From: Monocercomonoides exilis
Lineage: Eukaryota > Preaxostyla > Oxymonadida > Polymastigidae
NCBI GenBank assembly: GCA_001643675.2
Contig: LSRY02000025.1
Location: forward strand, 622,001-686,000
Length of the DNA: 64,000 bases
Direction: 5' to 3'
Made by a program: the position numbers and the translations under genes
Notes under the pieces: model-generated
What the model was told of the DNA's origin: nothing
The model's database searches: none
What the model saw: the letters and a program-made list of their open reading frames with translations, nothing else
Part shown: one piece after another, positions 24,262-34,741 of the stretch
Layout of the letters: each line of letters starts with the position of its first letter
Position numbering within the stretch: the stretch's first letter is position 1

Positions 24262-25158
24262 ATGCTACTCGTTCCACTTAAGTGGATAACGAAACAGTTT
24301 GTAGTTATTACTTTTCATTTATTGATATGTTACGTTTATTTATTCATTAAATATCTTTAAACTTTATGTTTTGCGATATCATTTACTTATAATGATGAAA
24401 ATAATTACAGAAAAACTGAAATAAAATCAGTGAAATCTCCTGTGAAACAACAAACTATTTCTGATAATGATCAAAATGCAATTCCGAAAGAAATAGCAAA
24501 AGTTGAAAAAGAATATCCAATGTTTAACGGACCATCAATTTTGTTGGCCGATGATTCATGTATTGAATCTGTTTCCGCAGCAATTACACTTTTAATATCA
24601 ATTCCGATTCCATCTGCTGTTATGAATAACAAAGGGCAAGACCCTGAATTTACTGAAGTTGGAAAGGAAATGAATAGGAAAGTTCAGCAATTTTATAAGT
24701 TTATTCGTCAATATTCATCGATTACGAATGGAGAAGTCATTTACTCATATGTTCTGCTATCTCGTTTGATAGATCAAGAAATTAGAGAGATGCAGGAAGA
24801 GAAAACTCCGTTAGTCTCTGAAGCAAACCTGGGAACTGTTTTCTTGTGCGCTCTTATGCTTGCAGTGAAAAATGCTCGTGATTCTCCTTATAGAAATGCA
24901 TGGTGGGCTCGGCTTTTCGGAGTTCCAATCGATATTCTTGATCAATCGGAGGTGATATTTTTAGAGAAAATTGGGTTTCATTGCTATATATCTGCGAAAG
25001 ATTACACAGATCTGGCAGATAAATTTCTTAAAGACAGCAGCGATGAAGAGAGCGTTTCCGAGGATGAAAAAAGTTCTTCTAGTGAAGATAGACAAATAAA
25101 TACCGAAGATTCAACTGAGAAAGCGACACCATCCAGCGGGAATGAAAAAGAAAATTAA
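24262..25158 (+). CDS. PHO80/P-U-type cyclin, ~260 aa
   Basis: The main exon is 24411-25158. It has no in-frame ATG at its start, so a 35-nt first exon (24262-24296, MLLVPLKWITK...) joined by a GT/AG intron (phase 2) is proposed; the total is 783 nt. Residues about 95-205 form a cyclin box: IYSYVLLSRLIDQE, then LGTVFLCALMLAVKNARD, then the family's characteristic NAWWARLFGVPIDILDQSE and FLEKIGFHCYIS. The N/A-x-W/Y-A-x-x-x-GV pattern is the mark of PHO80-like (cyclin P/U) proteins, which bind and activate PHO85/CDK5-type kinases. The C-terminal ~45 residues are a Ser/Glu-rich acidic tail. The first exon is weakly supported; the cyclin fold is solid. Confidence 0.8.
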
Positions 25159-26966
25159 ATAAACGACAAAAGATGATGAATATTGCCATGTTATGGGGGA
25201 AATATGTGTGTGTGTGTGTTTATGTTAGTCCAGGAAGAGAAATTTGTTCTTATAGAACCAAACCTTACAGATACAAATTATGACTCCGATGTTGAATTTT
25301 CTGTTTTAATTGAAATTATTCTGATGTTGTTTTATTTATAGATGTAGAAAGTTCCTTAAATCATTTCATTATTATTCTTCTTATTCTTTTTATATAATTT
25401 GTTATAAGGAATGCTGATTTTATGTTTTTATTTGAGTTTTTATTAATTTATTTTTTTTTTCTTTTTATTTTTCTTGTCGTTGTGCTTTTCTAGCTGCTTT
25501 AGCTGTTATAGCATTAACACAAGTTTTTAACTTGCAGTGAAACTTACACTTTTCTTTTCGCAAACACAACTTTTTTCATTTTTTTTTCATTTTTTTCAAT
25601 TAATTTTTTGTGTTTTTATAAAAATTCATGTGCTTGCCATTATTCTTTGATTGTTATTCTTATTTGTTATTCTAATGTCACAAACTTTAGTTTATTAATT
25701 AATTTGTTTGTCTGTTTGTCTGTTTCTGTTAATGCTTGACCGCATTTGATCACCAAAGCGCATAATTTTTGTAACGTTTATTTAATCCTTATAAGAACTT
25801 CTGAAAACATTGTTATTGATTGCACTTGAGGTCAAACAGAGAAAAAAAAAGAAAGAAAAAGCAGTCCATATATTGTGAAAATCGAAGAAGGTTGTTTCTT
25901 TGATATAGTTTGATTTTATTTATTTCCTTTATAATTTTCTTTTTAATTTTCTTTTCTTTTCTTTTTTAACTTTAGAAAGTGTTTAATTAACTGAATTGAA
26001 CTGTCAGTTTATTTTGTTGTTATTCTAGTTGTTAATGTTAAAATTTTTTGCTGCCATTATTTTTTTTTAATTTTATTTTTAAGATTTTTATCAATCAGTC
26101 TTTTTTATAGAGGGATTTTTTAAAAAAAAACGAATGATTTCTTTTGTAGCAGCTTCGTTTCATAACAATATAACCTTCACATTTTCACAGTAGGTTTTTA
26201 TAAGTCTGATTCTTTTTTACTTAATTTTCCATTATTCCTTTTATGTTTGTTTGTTTGTTTGTTTTGGTTTCACTGCTCTTTCTGTTCGAATTATTCAATT
26301 GCATTTTTTTATTAATTTGAAATGATTTTCATAAATTGGGAAAAAAAAGCCAAACTTAATTTTTTTTTTCCCGCTGTCACTTAAGATTTTCATTTTGGTT
26401 CTAAGCTTTGGTATCATTTCATCATTTCATCTTCCTATCTCAGTTTTTCAATTCGCTGTCATTCGATCATTCTATGCATTTTGTATGGTTTATTTTCTAG
26501 CCTTTGCATTTGCATCATTTTTATTTTTGTTTCAAAACATTTGCTATCGTGTGTTTAAATATGTGTATTTCTGAAAAAGGATTTTTTTGAAAATCCTCGG
26601 AGAACGTACGGAAACAAAATCATCCACCTTTCCATTTAAGTATGCGAAACTTAGATTCTTCTTGTACAAAATGTTTGTCAAACAACAACGGAATTCATAT
26701 CAAATTATACCAAAAACAAACAAGCACAAGATCCACAGAAAAAAAATAGTTTTATTCATGAAGCGTTTTGAATACTTGAACGCCACTGGTTCTTCTAAAT
26801 TTTTTAGCAAACATCTTTTCATGTTTGAAAACATGAATGTTATGTTATTGATAAGATCTTAACCATTATTTTTTCGGCAACTTTCAATCTGTGAAATGAA
26901 ACAGATTTCCAAAAGGTCAAGAATGGTTAGCTTTGAAGATTGCAATTTTCTATTTATGATATAATA
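25159..26966. other. 1.8-kb AT-rich spacer without a gene
   Basis: Strongly T-rich on the + strand after the cyclin stop, with a short TG repeat at about 25205-25220 and a TGTT tandem at about 26244-26263. The only sizeable open frame (26587-26862) has no coding character. Nothing else identified. Confidence 0.55.
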
Positions 26967-28444
26967 ATGCGCACGAATTTGAAATGTTTTTCTTTTTATT
27001 TCCTTGATTCAAATGTGAAATATAATGTTCAAAAGATTGCATTTACCACAAAATTTTCAAGTGTGTATATTTATTGTTTTTTTTTTCAAAAATAATTGTA
27101 TTTGCCACGTTGTTAAACGTAGGGTTGTGCTCTCAGCTGAAATATTCTCAACCCGCTGAGCAAAAACGAATAATTAATGAAATGTTTATTTTGATTGATG
27201 AAATGGACAATGAAACAATCTCTTCGTGCTTTAGCAATATGTACAACAAATTAGGAAAAATGATAGATGAAGGAAAATTATCTGTGAAAAATGCTGTTTT
27301 AATAATGAAACAGATTGGTCTTCGAAATGCATCCAACGAAGTTCGAAATGAATCTTTTGATTGCTCTTCTTTGTGTGAAATATTGGAGAAAGAAATTACA
27401 GACGAAGAGAAGAAAACGGTGAATAAAAATGAAATGCTATTGATTGATCTTTGTGAATGCTATTTTTTATTGCATAGTTTTTGCTACAAAAGACCTGGAA
27501 AGCTATTTATAATGATTTTTCATCACTTTCTGAAATTTGCGACAAAAAAAGACGAAAATGAAGAAGTGCAAAAAGAGGTGGAACTGGCTTTGCTAACTTT
27601 GGGAAAGATTGACTACCCTTCCGTATGCGTATTGTTCAATAGAATTGAAATTTACTTTTCTTTGTATTTTAAATCATAACAGAAAATTAATGATCATATG
27701 CAATTGAATGAAGTTGTTAAAATGATCGAATATCATCAACTGAATCGCAATCTCACTCCACTTGCTTATCTTTCAATATGGAAGTTTTTGGTTAATAGGT
27801 TGATTGCTGAAAAGAAATTTGATTTCATTGAAGCATATGACTTAGATTTCTTAAGAGAAGCAGCAGCAGAGTTGGAAGAGTTATCTAAGAGAGTGGATTG
27901 GACGAATGATGAAAACGAATTAAAAGATGCAAAAGAGCAACTGATCATTAGACGATGGTGTGATGTTGTTGAGAAGTTTTTCAAAAACTTCAGATTTGAT
28001 GGAGAAAGTTGCATTGATCTTGTTTCATGCTTTGTGCGCATGTGCAAAATATCTAAAGATTGCAACAGAACAGATAATAATTTGTTCGTGAGTGTATTAA
28101 TGGCAATTGTTGAAATTGAAAATGTGGATAGCATTGTTGGATTGTCAAAAGGAGGAGCTGTGGTATTTTTTCAAGATGAGCTCAATCAGCCGACATTGAT
28201 AGATACAAACTCTGCAATTTTTCTGTATTTTTTAAATCGGATTTGTTCAAATTTTTTAAGAGAAACAGAAATGAAAGACGAGAAAGCAAAACAAATGAAA
28301 ATAAAAATGGATATTGTTGAACAATTAGAAGAAAAAGGTTATGAAGACTTCATCGTTTCTTTTCTCATAGTGCTGAGTAACTTCTTTGATGTTTATGATT
28401 TTTATTTTTCAAAAAATATTTATGATTACTATATATATGTTTAG
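26967..28444 (+). CDS. three-exon hypothetical family protein, copy 2 (451 aa)
   Basis: Exons 26967-27060 (94 nt, the same length as in copy 1), 27123-27622 and 27683-28444; introns of 62 and 60 nt with GT/AG ends and phases 1 and 0, as in copy 1; 1356 nt in total. Splicing gives KFSRLCSQLKYSQPAEQKR at the first junction, which aligns with the family block seen in copy 1. It shares LLIDLCECYFLL, EVQKEVELALLTLG, the tryptophan-containing RVDWTNDENE segment and EEKGYEDFIVSFL. The C-terminus after that block (DVYDFYFSKNIYDYY) differs from the other copies. It appears intact and its function is unknown. Confidence 0.8.
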
Positions 28445-28686
28445 CCCAAAAAAGAAAAAATTTTATTTTTCTGTAATGTGATGTGTTTTTGTTAAAACCT
28501 TGTTATTGAATGTTATTTTTGTTTCATGGTTTCCAAACAATATTACATTTTTTATTTGTAATTTTTTATTTTTTAAAATTATTGTTGTAATTATATTTAT
28601 TATTTTGTAAAACGTTAAGACAGATCCTTATTTTTCTTTTCATTCAAGCGAAATTTGAAACTGTACAATTCATTATTATTTGCTTC

Positions 28687-28726
<40 letters not shown>

Positions 28727-29142
28727 CTAAGGTGATTATTTGTAAAGTTTTCATATGGTTCGAAGTTTTTTGATTTCTGAATTTTATTCCGTTCAATATT
28801 TTCTTAATTTTTCTCAATAATTTTTTTTTTTCGATATTTTTATTGATTAGAATGCAAGACTAATAATGATAAGATTGAAGGTTAAAAAAAGGAACAAATC
28901 TTTGGATTTTTTCATAAAACAAAAAATTTCGTCCCATATGTATTTCTTTGGTTTTTGAATTTTTTTTATAATTATTTTTCATATCGAATAAAAACAAATA
29001 ATTTACGTAATATAGTTTCTTTTGATTAAGGATAACAATGCACCACAATAAAAAACCTGAATTATCTTATTAATTACTGCTCATCATTCATTTCTAACAT
29101 TTATGTTTATGAGGAAATTTTTTTATTTAACTTTGTGAAAAT
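28445..29142. other. AT-rich spacer with a 39-base T run
   Basis: No gene. A run of about 39 T lies at 28688-28726. The remainder is T-rich on the + strand. Confidence 0.5.
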
Positions 29143-29390
29143 ATATGGGTAATTCTTTTTGCAAAGACGCAAATGTTAAATTTTCATTGAAATCAAATGT
29201 TTCATATTTTGTTCAAGTATTAGTTTGTATACACAAATATTCACTTAAATGGAATCTGTTTTTGGATAATGCGATTTCAAACATTCTGAAGAAGATTTGT
29301 GAGTGGAAACAGAAATTCGATTAAAATATGAAACATTTGATTTCAAAGAAAATTTAACATTTGCAACTTTTCAAAAAGAATTACCCATAT
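29143..29390. mobile_element. 248-bp hairpin MITE with 68-bp terminal inverted repeats
   Basis: The left arm 29143-29210 (starting ATATGGGTAATTCTTTTTG) pairs with the right arm 29323-29390 (ending AAAGAATTACCCATAT) with only a few mismatches and no indels; paired positions sum to 58533. The 112-bp middle has no coding sequence. The target-site duplication is unclear because both flanks are A/T-rich. Size and structure fit a miniature inverted-repeat transposable element. A fragment similar to one end lies near 4980. Confidence 0.75.
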
Positions 29391-29813
29391 TTTTAAATTT
29401 GGATGGATCTATTTTGATTTCGTTGATGTCTCACCTGTCAAATCGCAAATACAATATTAAGCAAAAAAAATAACTTAATAAATGGGGTAAAATACTATGT
29501 TTCAGGCATTTTCATTGAAAAATTATACACTTTTCATTCACTTTTTTGAATTAAATAAACACAATTTAAATGGGTTAATTTTATTTTATTCGTCAAACAT
29601 TGGAAAATCTTTTGTTTTGATTTCAACGATACCTGTTTGCAGGCAAGAAAATCTAATTTATTTTGAAACCTGATTGAGTTTTTTAATGATATTAGGGAAA
29701 CTATTTTTCAATGTCTTGTGCAAAAAAAGCTTGATAGCCCGTATTTTCTCTCAAATAAATAAAATAAAATTTAAGAAAAAGAAAAAATAAAAAATTCCAA
29801 GATTACAAAGCAA

Positions 29814-30795
29814 CATGGAATTGGATAATGAGGTTAACACACTTTGCGGTGGACAGAAATTGCCCAAAGTGTAGATAAATTTTTTCAATTGAAAGCAAAG
29901 AAAGTTGCTGAAATTTCAGGTGTTTCAGATGAGGAAAATACTGCTCATTGTTGAAAATAATTCCTTTGAAAATTTTTTTGAAAATCTCTTTTTAGAAAAT
30001 TATTGTGCTATTTTTGTGATTTTTGATCAACATAGAAATATATCTGTGAAGCTTGCTGACTGATATTTCAACACAAACTGTTCTATGTTTTTATTCCATT
30101 GGAAGAGCATACATGGTTGATAACTGTTCAACATCTTTTGAAAAGCTTGGCCGATTAGGAAAAAGAATCGAAACAGATGTTGCAATTCCATGCAAAAGGA
30201 AGTTTTGAAAAGGAAGAAGAAAGAAACAGACTTGGTTATTTGGTATGTTAGAAAAAAAGCATAATGGAAAGAAAAAGAAATGTTTGATTGCTTGAGTGAA
30301 AAAATTGAAGAAAAGAAACATCAAAACCAATTATCGAAGGTCACACAATTCCAGGATCAACTATTTTCTCGGATGAATGGAAAGCATACAGCTCTTTATC
30401 ATCTTTAGGTTATGATCATCACACTGTTTTCCTCAAATACAGTTTTGTGGATCCAAAATGTGGCATTTTCACATATTTGATTGAAAGCACTTGGTCAAGT
30501 TTTCGTAAATCTCTTCCTTGAAATCAGATAAAAGAAAAATATGTTGATGACTTTCTGACACACAATGTTTGAAAAAGATCAAAAACACTTGATTTTGTTA
30601 ATTTCATTCAAAAATTGCCAGTGTATAAGTACTTATTTGTTGCAAAGGAAATGTATGAAACTGATAAAGATGAAAATTACCAATTTGAAAAAAGTGACGT
30701 ATCGGTTTTAAATGAAAATGATGAAGAAACAAAAGGAAAATCTGGTTTTTTTTGGAGCGAAAGATGGAGCAGATGCATTTGAGTCTGAAATGTGA
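29814..30795 (+). pseudogene. Merlin (IS1595-like) transposase relic
   Basis: A plus-strand frame with several stops keeps the landmarks of Merlin/IS1595 DDE transposases. These are an HTH-like FQLKAKKVAEISGVSD (about 29885), then IETDVAIPCKRKF with the first acidic residue (about 30166-30205), WLFGMLEKKHNGK, PGSTIFSDEWKAYSSLSSLG with the second (about 30345-30400), and FVDPKCGIFTYLIESTW with the acidic third position (about 30440-30490), ending in RKSLP. Stops at about 30207, 30285 and 30519 and a frame change near 30300 show that it is dead. The C-terminal part runs to a stop near 30780. No intact terminal repeats were identified. Confidence 0.75.
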
Positions 30796-31237
30796 CAAAT
30801 TAATTTTATCATTATCATTTTGATCCTCAATAATAAACTTTCAAAGATAAATTCATTTTTGTTTTTCTTTAAAACCCGGAGTTGGTGAATACAGAAGTTG
30901 TTATAAAACAACACATTCAAGCATGAAGAATTCAAATAATATGGACTTCGGTTGTGGTGTATTGTGATCTTCTTCCAGTCATTGCTAACAATAGGCCTCT
31001 GCGACAGACCGACAAATTTTGAACGGTTCGACAAGTCGACCGACATGATTGCAGTTTTATTTTTTATAAATCTTATTATATTTTTTTCTATTTTTCTTTT
31101 TTTCTTTATCTTTTTTAAGAAAAGAACAAAATTAAAATTAAATGTGTTTTATAATGATTTATATATTAATATTTCTCACTTTGATTATTTTTTTTTTTAA
31201 CTTCCAAAAAAATTTTTTCCAAAATAAAATTTTAGAA

Positions 31238-31320
31238 CACATTTTTTATGGGCACTCGACAGATCTTTGTCGAGATCAGTCGTTGACAAAGATCAGTCGT
31301 TTGACAAAGATCAGTCGAGT
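31238..31320. repeat. subterminal GATCAGTCG repeats of the hAT-like element
   Basis: GACAAAGATCAGTCG occurs twice in tandem (about 31286 and 31304), and TCGAGATCAGTCG precedes it at about 31268. A related inverted TCTTTGTCGA lies at about 31264. CGACCGACAT, another TCG-type motif, appears in the same orientation near both ends (31035-31044 and 34324-34333). Such clustered motifs near hAT ends usually serve transposase binding. Confidence 0.5.
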
Positions 31321-31914
31321 TTTTAAAAAGACTGTGACTGATGACTTTTTCTTGATTAATGACCAGTCTAACCAATTTTCAATCATGAGAGAACATAGAT
31401 ATTTTGTTTTCAAGGAATGAGTTTTTGATGTTTGTTTTTATTTCTCTATATTTTTTCAAAAGACAGAAATATTCTTGATTTCGTTCTTTTGCATTCACTA
31501 ACAAAGCTTTGAATAACGATTAATAACAAGAATGAGTTGTTTGAATGATTTTTAAATATTTCATCTGCCTTGATCCGTTTATATTTTTTTTTACAAATTC
31601 CAAAATTTTTAAAGGATAGTATCATTTGATAGAAAGAAAATATGTCGTGAGATGGTTCCGTGATTTAATGAAAGTTATCAAAATTTTTCATTCAAAAAAT
31701 GTCACATAGTTTTTATAGACTCAAAATCATGTGAAATAATTCTTTAGCAAAAAACTTTCTATTTTGTGAAAGAAAGAAAAAGAAAAACGGAAAAAGATAA
31801 AAATTCTTTTTTATTGAAGATGAAAATTCGTTGATGATGGTATTGAATTTTCCAAAATATGTGATGACTATTGCTGGGAGAGCATTTCAGGGTAGGTGAG
31901 ATTAACAGGAAACT

Positions 31915-32531
31915 ATGACATTAACGCTGGCGCTGGTGGAGCTGTGTGCAGAGCGGGAGCGGTTTGTGGGGAAGCCGTTTGTGGATGAGATGATACAGAC
32001 TGACTGGACGATGATCATCACATTTATTGGGGTGAGGCTATTAGGGAGGAGAGGGAAGAAAAGGGAAGGAGGTAGGAATAAGTGTTTGGTATCGGATTGT
32101 GCGTTGTTTCATTTGAAGTCAGAAGGACAGAAAGAGACGATGGACGAGTTTGTTGCAATTGGGGCTGTTGTACGACAGGAAAGGGATAATTGAGGTGCTT
32201 TGCTTTCGCATTGTGTGCTTGCAGACGATTGGGAGTCTCTGGCGACGTTATTGGTATTCCTGTGATAATTATATTTTCCCTTTTAATGCATCGAGATGAC
32301 ATCTGGACGCTTCCTCTTTTCGTTCCGGCTGGCACTGCTGTCTTTCATGATTGCTCTCCCTCTTCTGCTTCTGTGCATTTTGCATCTGCTCAACCTCAGG
32401 CTTTTTCCAGTTGAGCACACATATCGGACTTTCATATCGAGGTGGAGGTTATTCATAGAAAGATCTCCTCATCCGGTTTCTGGTTCAGCTGGTGCCTATG
32501 CATATGTGTCTGCATTTTTACTACAAGAGTA
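31915..32531 (+). pseudogene. GC-richer coding-like segment inside the hAT-like element
   Basis: Base composition rises sharply against its AT-rich surroundings. One frame is open from the ATG at 31915 to 32193 (LTLALVELCAERERFVGKPF...VAIGAVVRQERDN). Another, 32296-32531, begins with a hydrophobic segment (LALLSFMIALPLLLLCILHLL) and ends GSAGAYAYVSAFLLQE. The two are in different frames with stops between them. A good splice-acceptor-like ATTAACAG sits just before 31915. It may be a captured host-gene fragment or the remains of a two-exon gene. The family is not recognised. Confidence 0.35.
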
Positions 32532-32539
32532 AAGAATTG

Positions 32540-33355
32540 ATTTGTTATGATTCTTTTTATTTGAAAAAACGTTTTTCAAAAGTATTCAAAAAACTTCATT
32601 AGTGAATGAAAGCAAAAACAACGAAACAATGTGAATTGTCCTTGCATTATTCACACTCTTTTTCTGCAATATTCCTCCTGAATAATTATCAGCTTTATTG
32701 TAAGTTCTGTTTCAACAAAATTTTTGCTTCCAGAAGATATGTTCAGTCTGTTTGTGGATATCTTTCTTGTTACAGAAATCACAAATATCCTTGAGCAACA
32801 AATATTCAGATGCAAAGAGTTATTCTCAATGGTTTTGTGACTTACTGAAAAGGCGCAAAATGAAACAAAAAAAAGAGACAAACCTGACACTTCAAATTCA
32901 ATTTGAACTGTTGTTTATTAATTTTAAAGCCTATGCGTTGTGTAAGTGTTCATATCACAATTCACATTTTTAGCTTCTTTGATAGTTTCTTTGAGTATTT
33001 CTATATTCTTCACAACATCTGCGATCGGTTGAGTGATGTAGTGGAGATATGCTTTATGGATGAAACTCATTAATTCCGCATGTATTTGTCCCCTTTTCAT
33101 TTTGTTGCGTTTGCACTGAGGAAGAAAACCTGACTCTTCCACTATCATTCCTTAGCCATTCGCTTTCATCAGGTGTAGTAGACCAACAAATTGCTGCTCT
33201 ATTCTTTGTCATTCTTGTTGCATAACATGTTTCATTTCATTGATTTTGGATTTCATTCAGAAGAATAACGTCATGGTCAGCTATCCAAGCAATATTATTA
33301 TGAAAAAACAATAAAAAGTTTGATTTCTATTCGATTTGTATTGCTATCCAAACTT
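32540..33355. other. interior of the hAT-like element without a clear gene
   Basis: The minus-strand frame 33148-32924 (HKAYLHYITQPIADVVKNIE) has some coding character but is short, with nothing to connect it to. No transposase motif found. Otherwise AT-rich. Confidence 0.35.
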
Positions 33356-33359
33356 ATTC

Positions 33360-33890
33360 CTCCTGCCCCAAATTTTGAAAAGCTATTCATAAAACAGCAC
33401 AAAATGCTTCACTTCCTGAAATCGCATAATACAATATCGCTTTCCCCTCCAGCTGAACTTATTTCATTGATTCCACTGCAATTTTTGAACAAATAATCAA
33501 TGTGAAATACATCTGGTTTTGGACATGTGCAATTCTAAATACTTATTCCGCCTCCGTTTTTTCCTGACAAGCAATCTTTAAAAAGGCAGTTCAAAAAGAT
33601 AACTTGACAGAGAATTTTGAAATAACAAATGCCTCCTCCTCCGCTATTTCCTTCGAGCGCAGCACTGGAACAATTGCTGAATATGCTGTTGTTTGTAATA
33701 ATCTCTGATATACTCAAAGCAAATATTCCACAGCTTCTTGTGGAAGTTGCTTCAGATCTTGCGATTGATGAATTTTCAACAGAAATAATAACATCTGAAT
33801 TATCATGCACAAAAAGTGACCATCCTTGTGGAGATAAACAGTCTTCCCATTCACACAATGAAACGTTGGCTTTCTGTTGTGTCAGTTATT
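33360..33890 (-). pseudogene. beta-helix surface-protein fragment
   Basis: A minus-strand frame (about 33880-33535) reads SLCEWEDCLSPQGWSLFVHD..., then IFALSISEIITNNSIFSNCS and GNSGGGGICYFKI, then CLFKDCLSGKNGGGISI before a stop. A second piece (about 33530-33410) contains IDYLFKNCSGINEISSAGG. The repeated F-x-NCS and GGGI/GGGG motifs are the same parallel-beta-helix signature seen in the large protein at 54744-64000. It is only a fragment with stops, lying inside the hAT-like element, and may have been captured or inserted. Confidence 0.6.
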
Positions 33891-34741
33891 CTTTTCTTTA
33901 AAGACGACTCGTTATTCTTTTCTTCCAAAAAAGAAATAATTGAAATATAACAGCGTTGTCCAAAACACATTTAATTTGCATAAAAATATCAACTTGAATC
34001 AATATATTTGTTTTTCAATGTGGGTGTAAAAGAATAATGAAGATCTTTCACTGCTCTGCACATCAGAAAGAATGATAGTGAATGAATACGAAAATTCATC
34101 TGAGAAATCAATTTTTATATTGATCAAAACTGATAATTTAATATTTTATCAACAAATTCATTGATTTTTCGCATTTAATGTTTTATTATTTGATATGATG
34201 CGAAAAAACATTTAATCATGTCATTAACAAAAAATGTTTGTTTTTAATACGAAAAATGCAATTCCATTCAAAAATCAAGAAGTTTTTATTTTAAACTATT
34301 TTTCGACAAAAGATTTGCAGCTCGACCGACATATTACACAATCCGATTTTGTGTCGCAGAGGCTTAGCTAACAAGAAAGCAATATATTTGCTATTTTAAA
34401 TGAATCAACAATCTCAAAAGAAATAGGATGATGATCAATTATTACACATAATTAATTAATTGTTATTCACTTGATTATCATATTTTGTATTTTGATAAAT
34501 TATCGTAATGGAATCCACTGATATACAAGTACGAAATAAATTATAATTTGTTTTTGCAAATAGAATAATTCAAATCAATATTTAATTCGAAATTTTTTGG
34601 ATCTGTTGAAAAAATGTTTATAATTTTTTATAAAAATAAATAAACTAAATTTGACAGCTCTCGAGATGCAACAAATTTTCAAGTTTGAATATCATTTAAA
34701 TTTTAAATTTCTAGTTATTGTTATTTTGTTGTAATTTGAAG

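Larger units (their letters stand above)
30992..34366. mobile_element. 3.4-kb hAT-like element with TIRs and an 8-bp target duplication
   Basis: The left end TAGGCCTCTGCGACA (30992-31006) and the right end, read inward on the other strand, TAAGCCTCTGCGACA (34352-34366) differ at one base. They are flanked directly by an identical 8-bp GCTAACAA at 30984-30991 and 34367-34374. An 8-bp duplication with TIRs beginning TA(G/A)GC is what hAT-superfamily elements leave. The interior holds repeats near the left end (31238-31320), a GC-richer open region (31915-32531) and a beta-helix gene fragment (about 33360-33890), but no hAT transposase that I can recognise. It is therefore probably non-autonomous. 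Confidence 0.75.

Noticed and set aside
26587-26862. 91-codon plus-strand frame in the 25-27 kb spacer
   Set aside because: Lys/Phe/Asn-rich composition like random AT-rich sequence, no homologue or partner exon.
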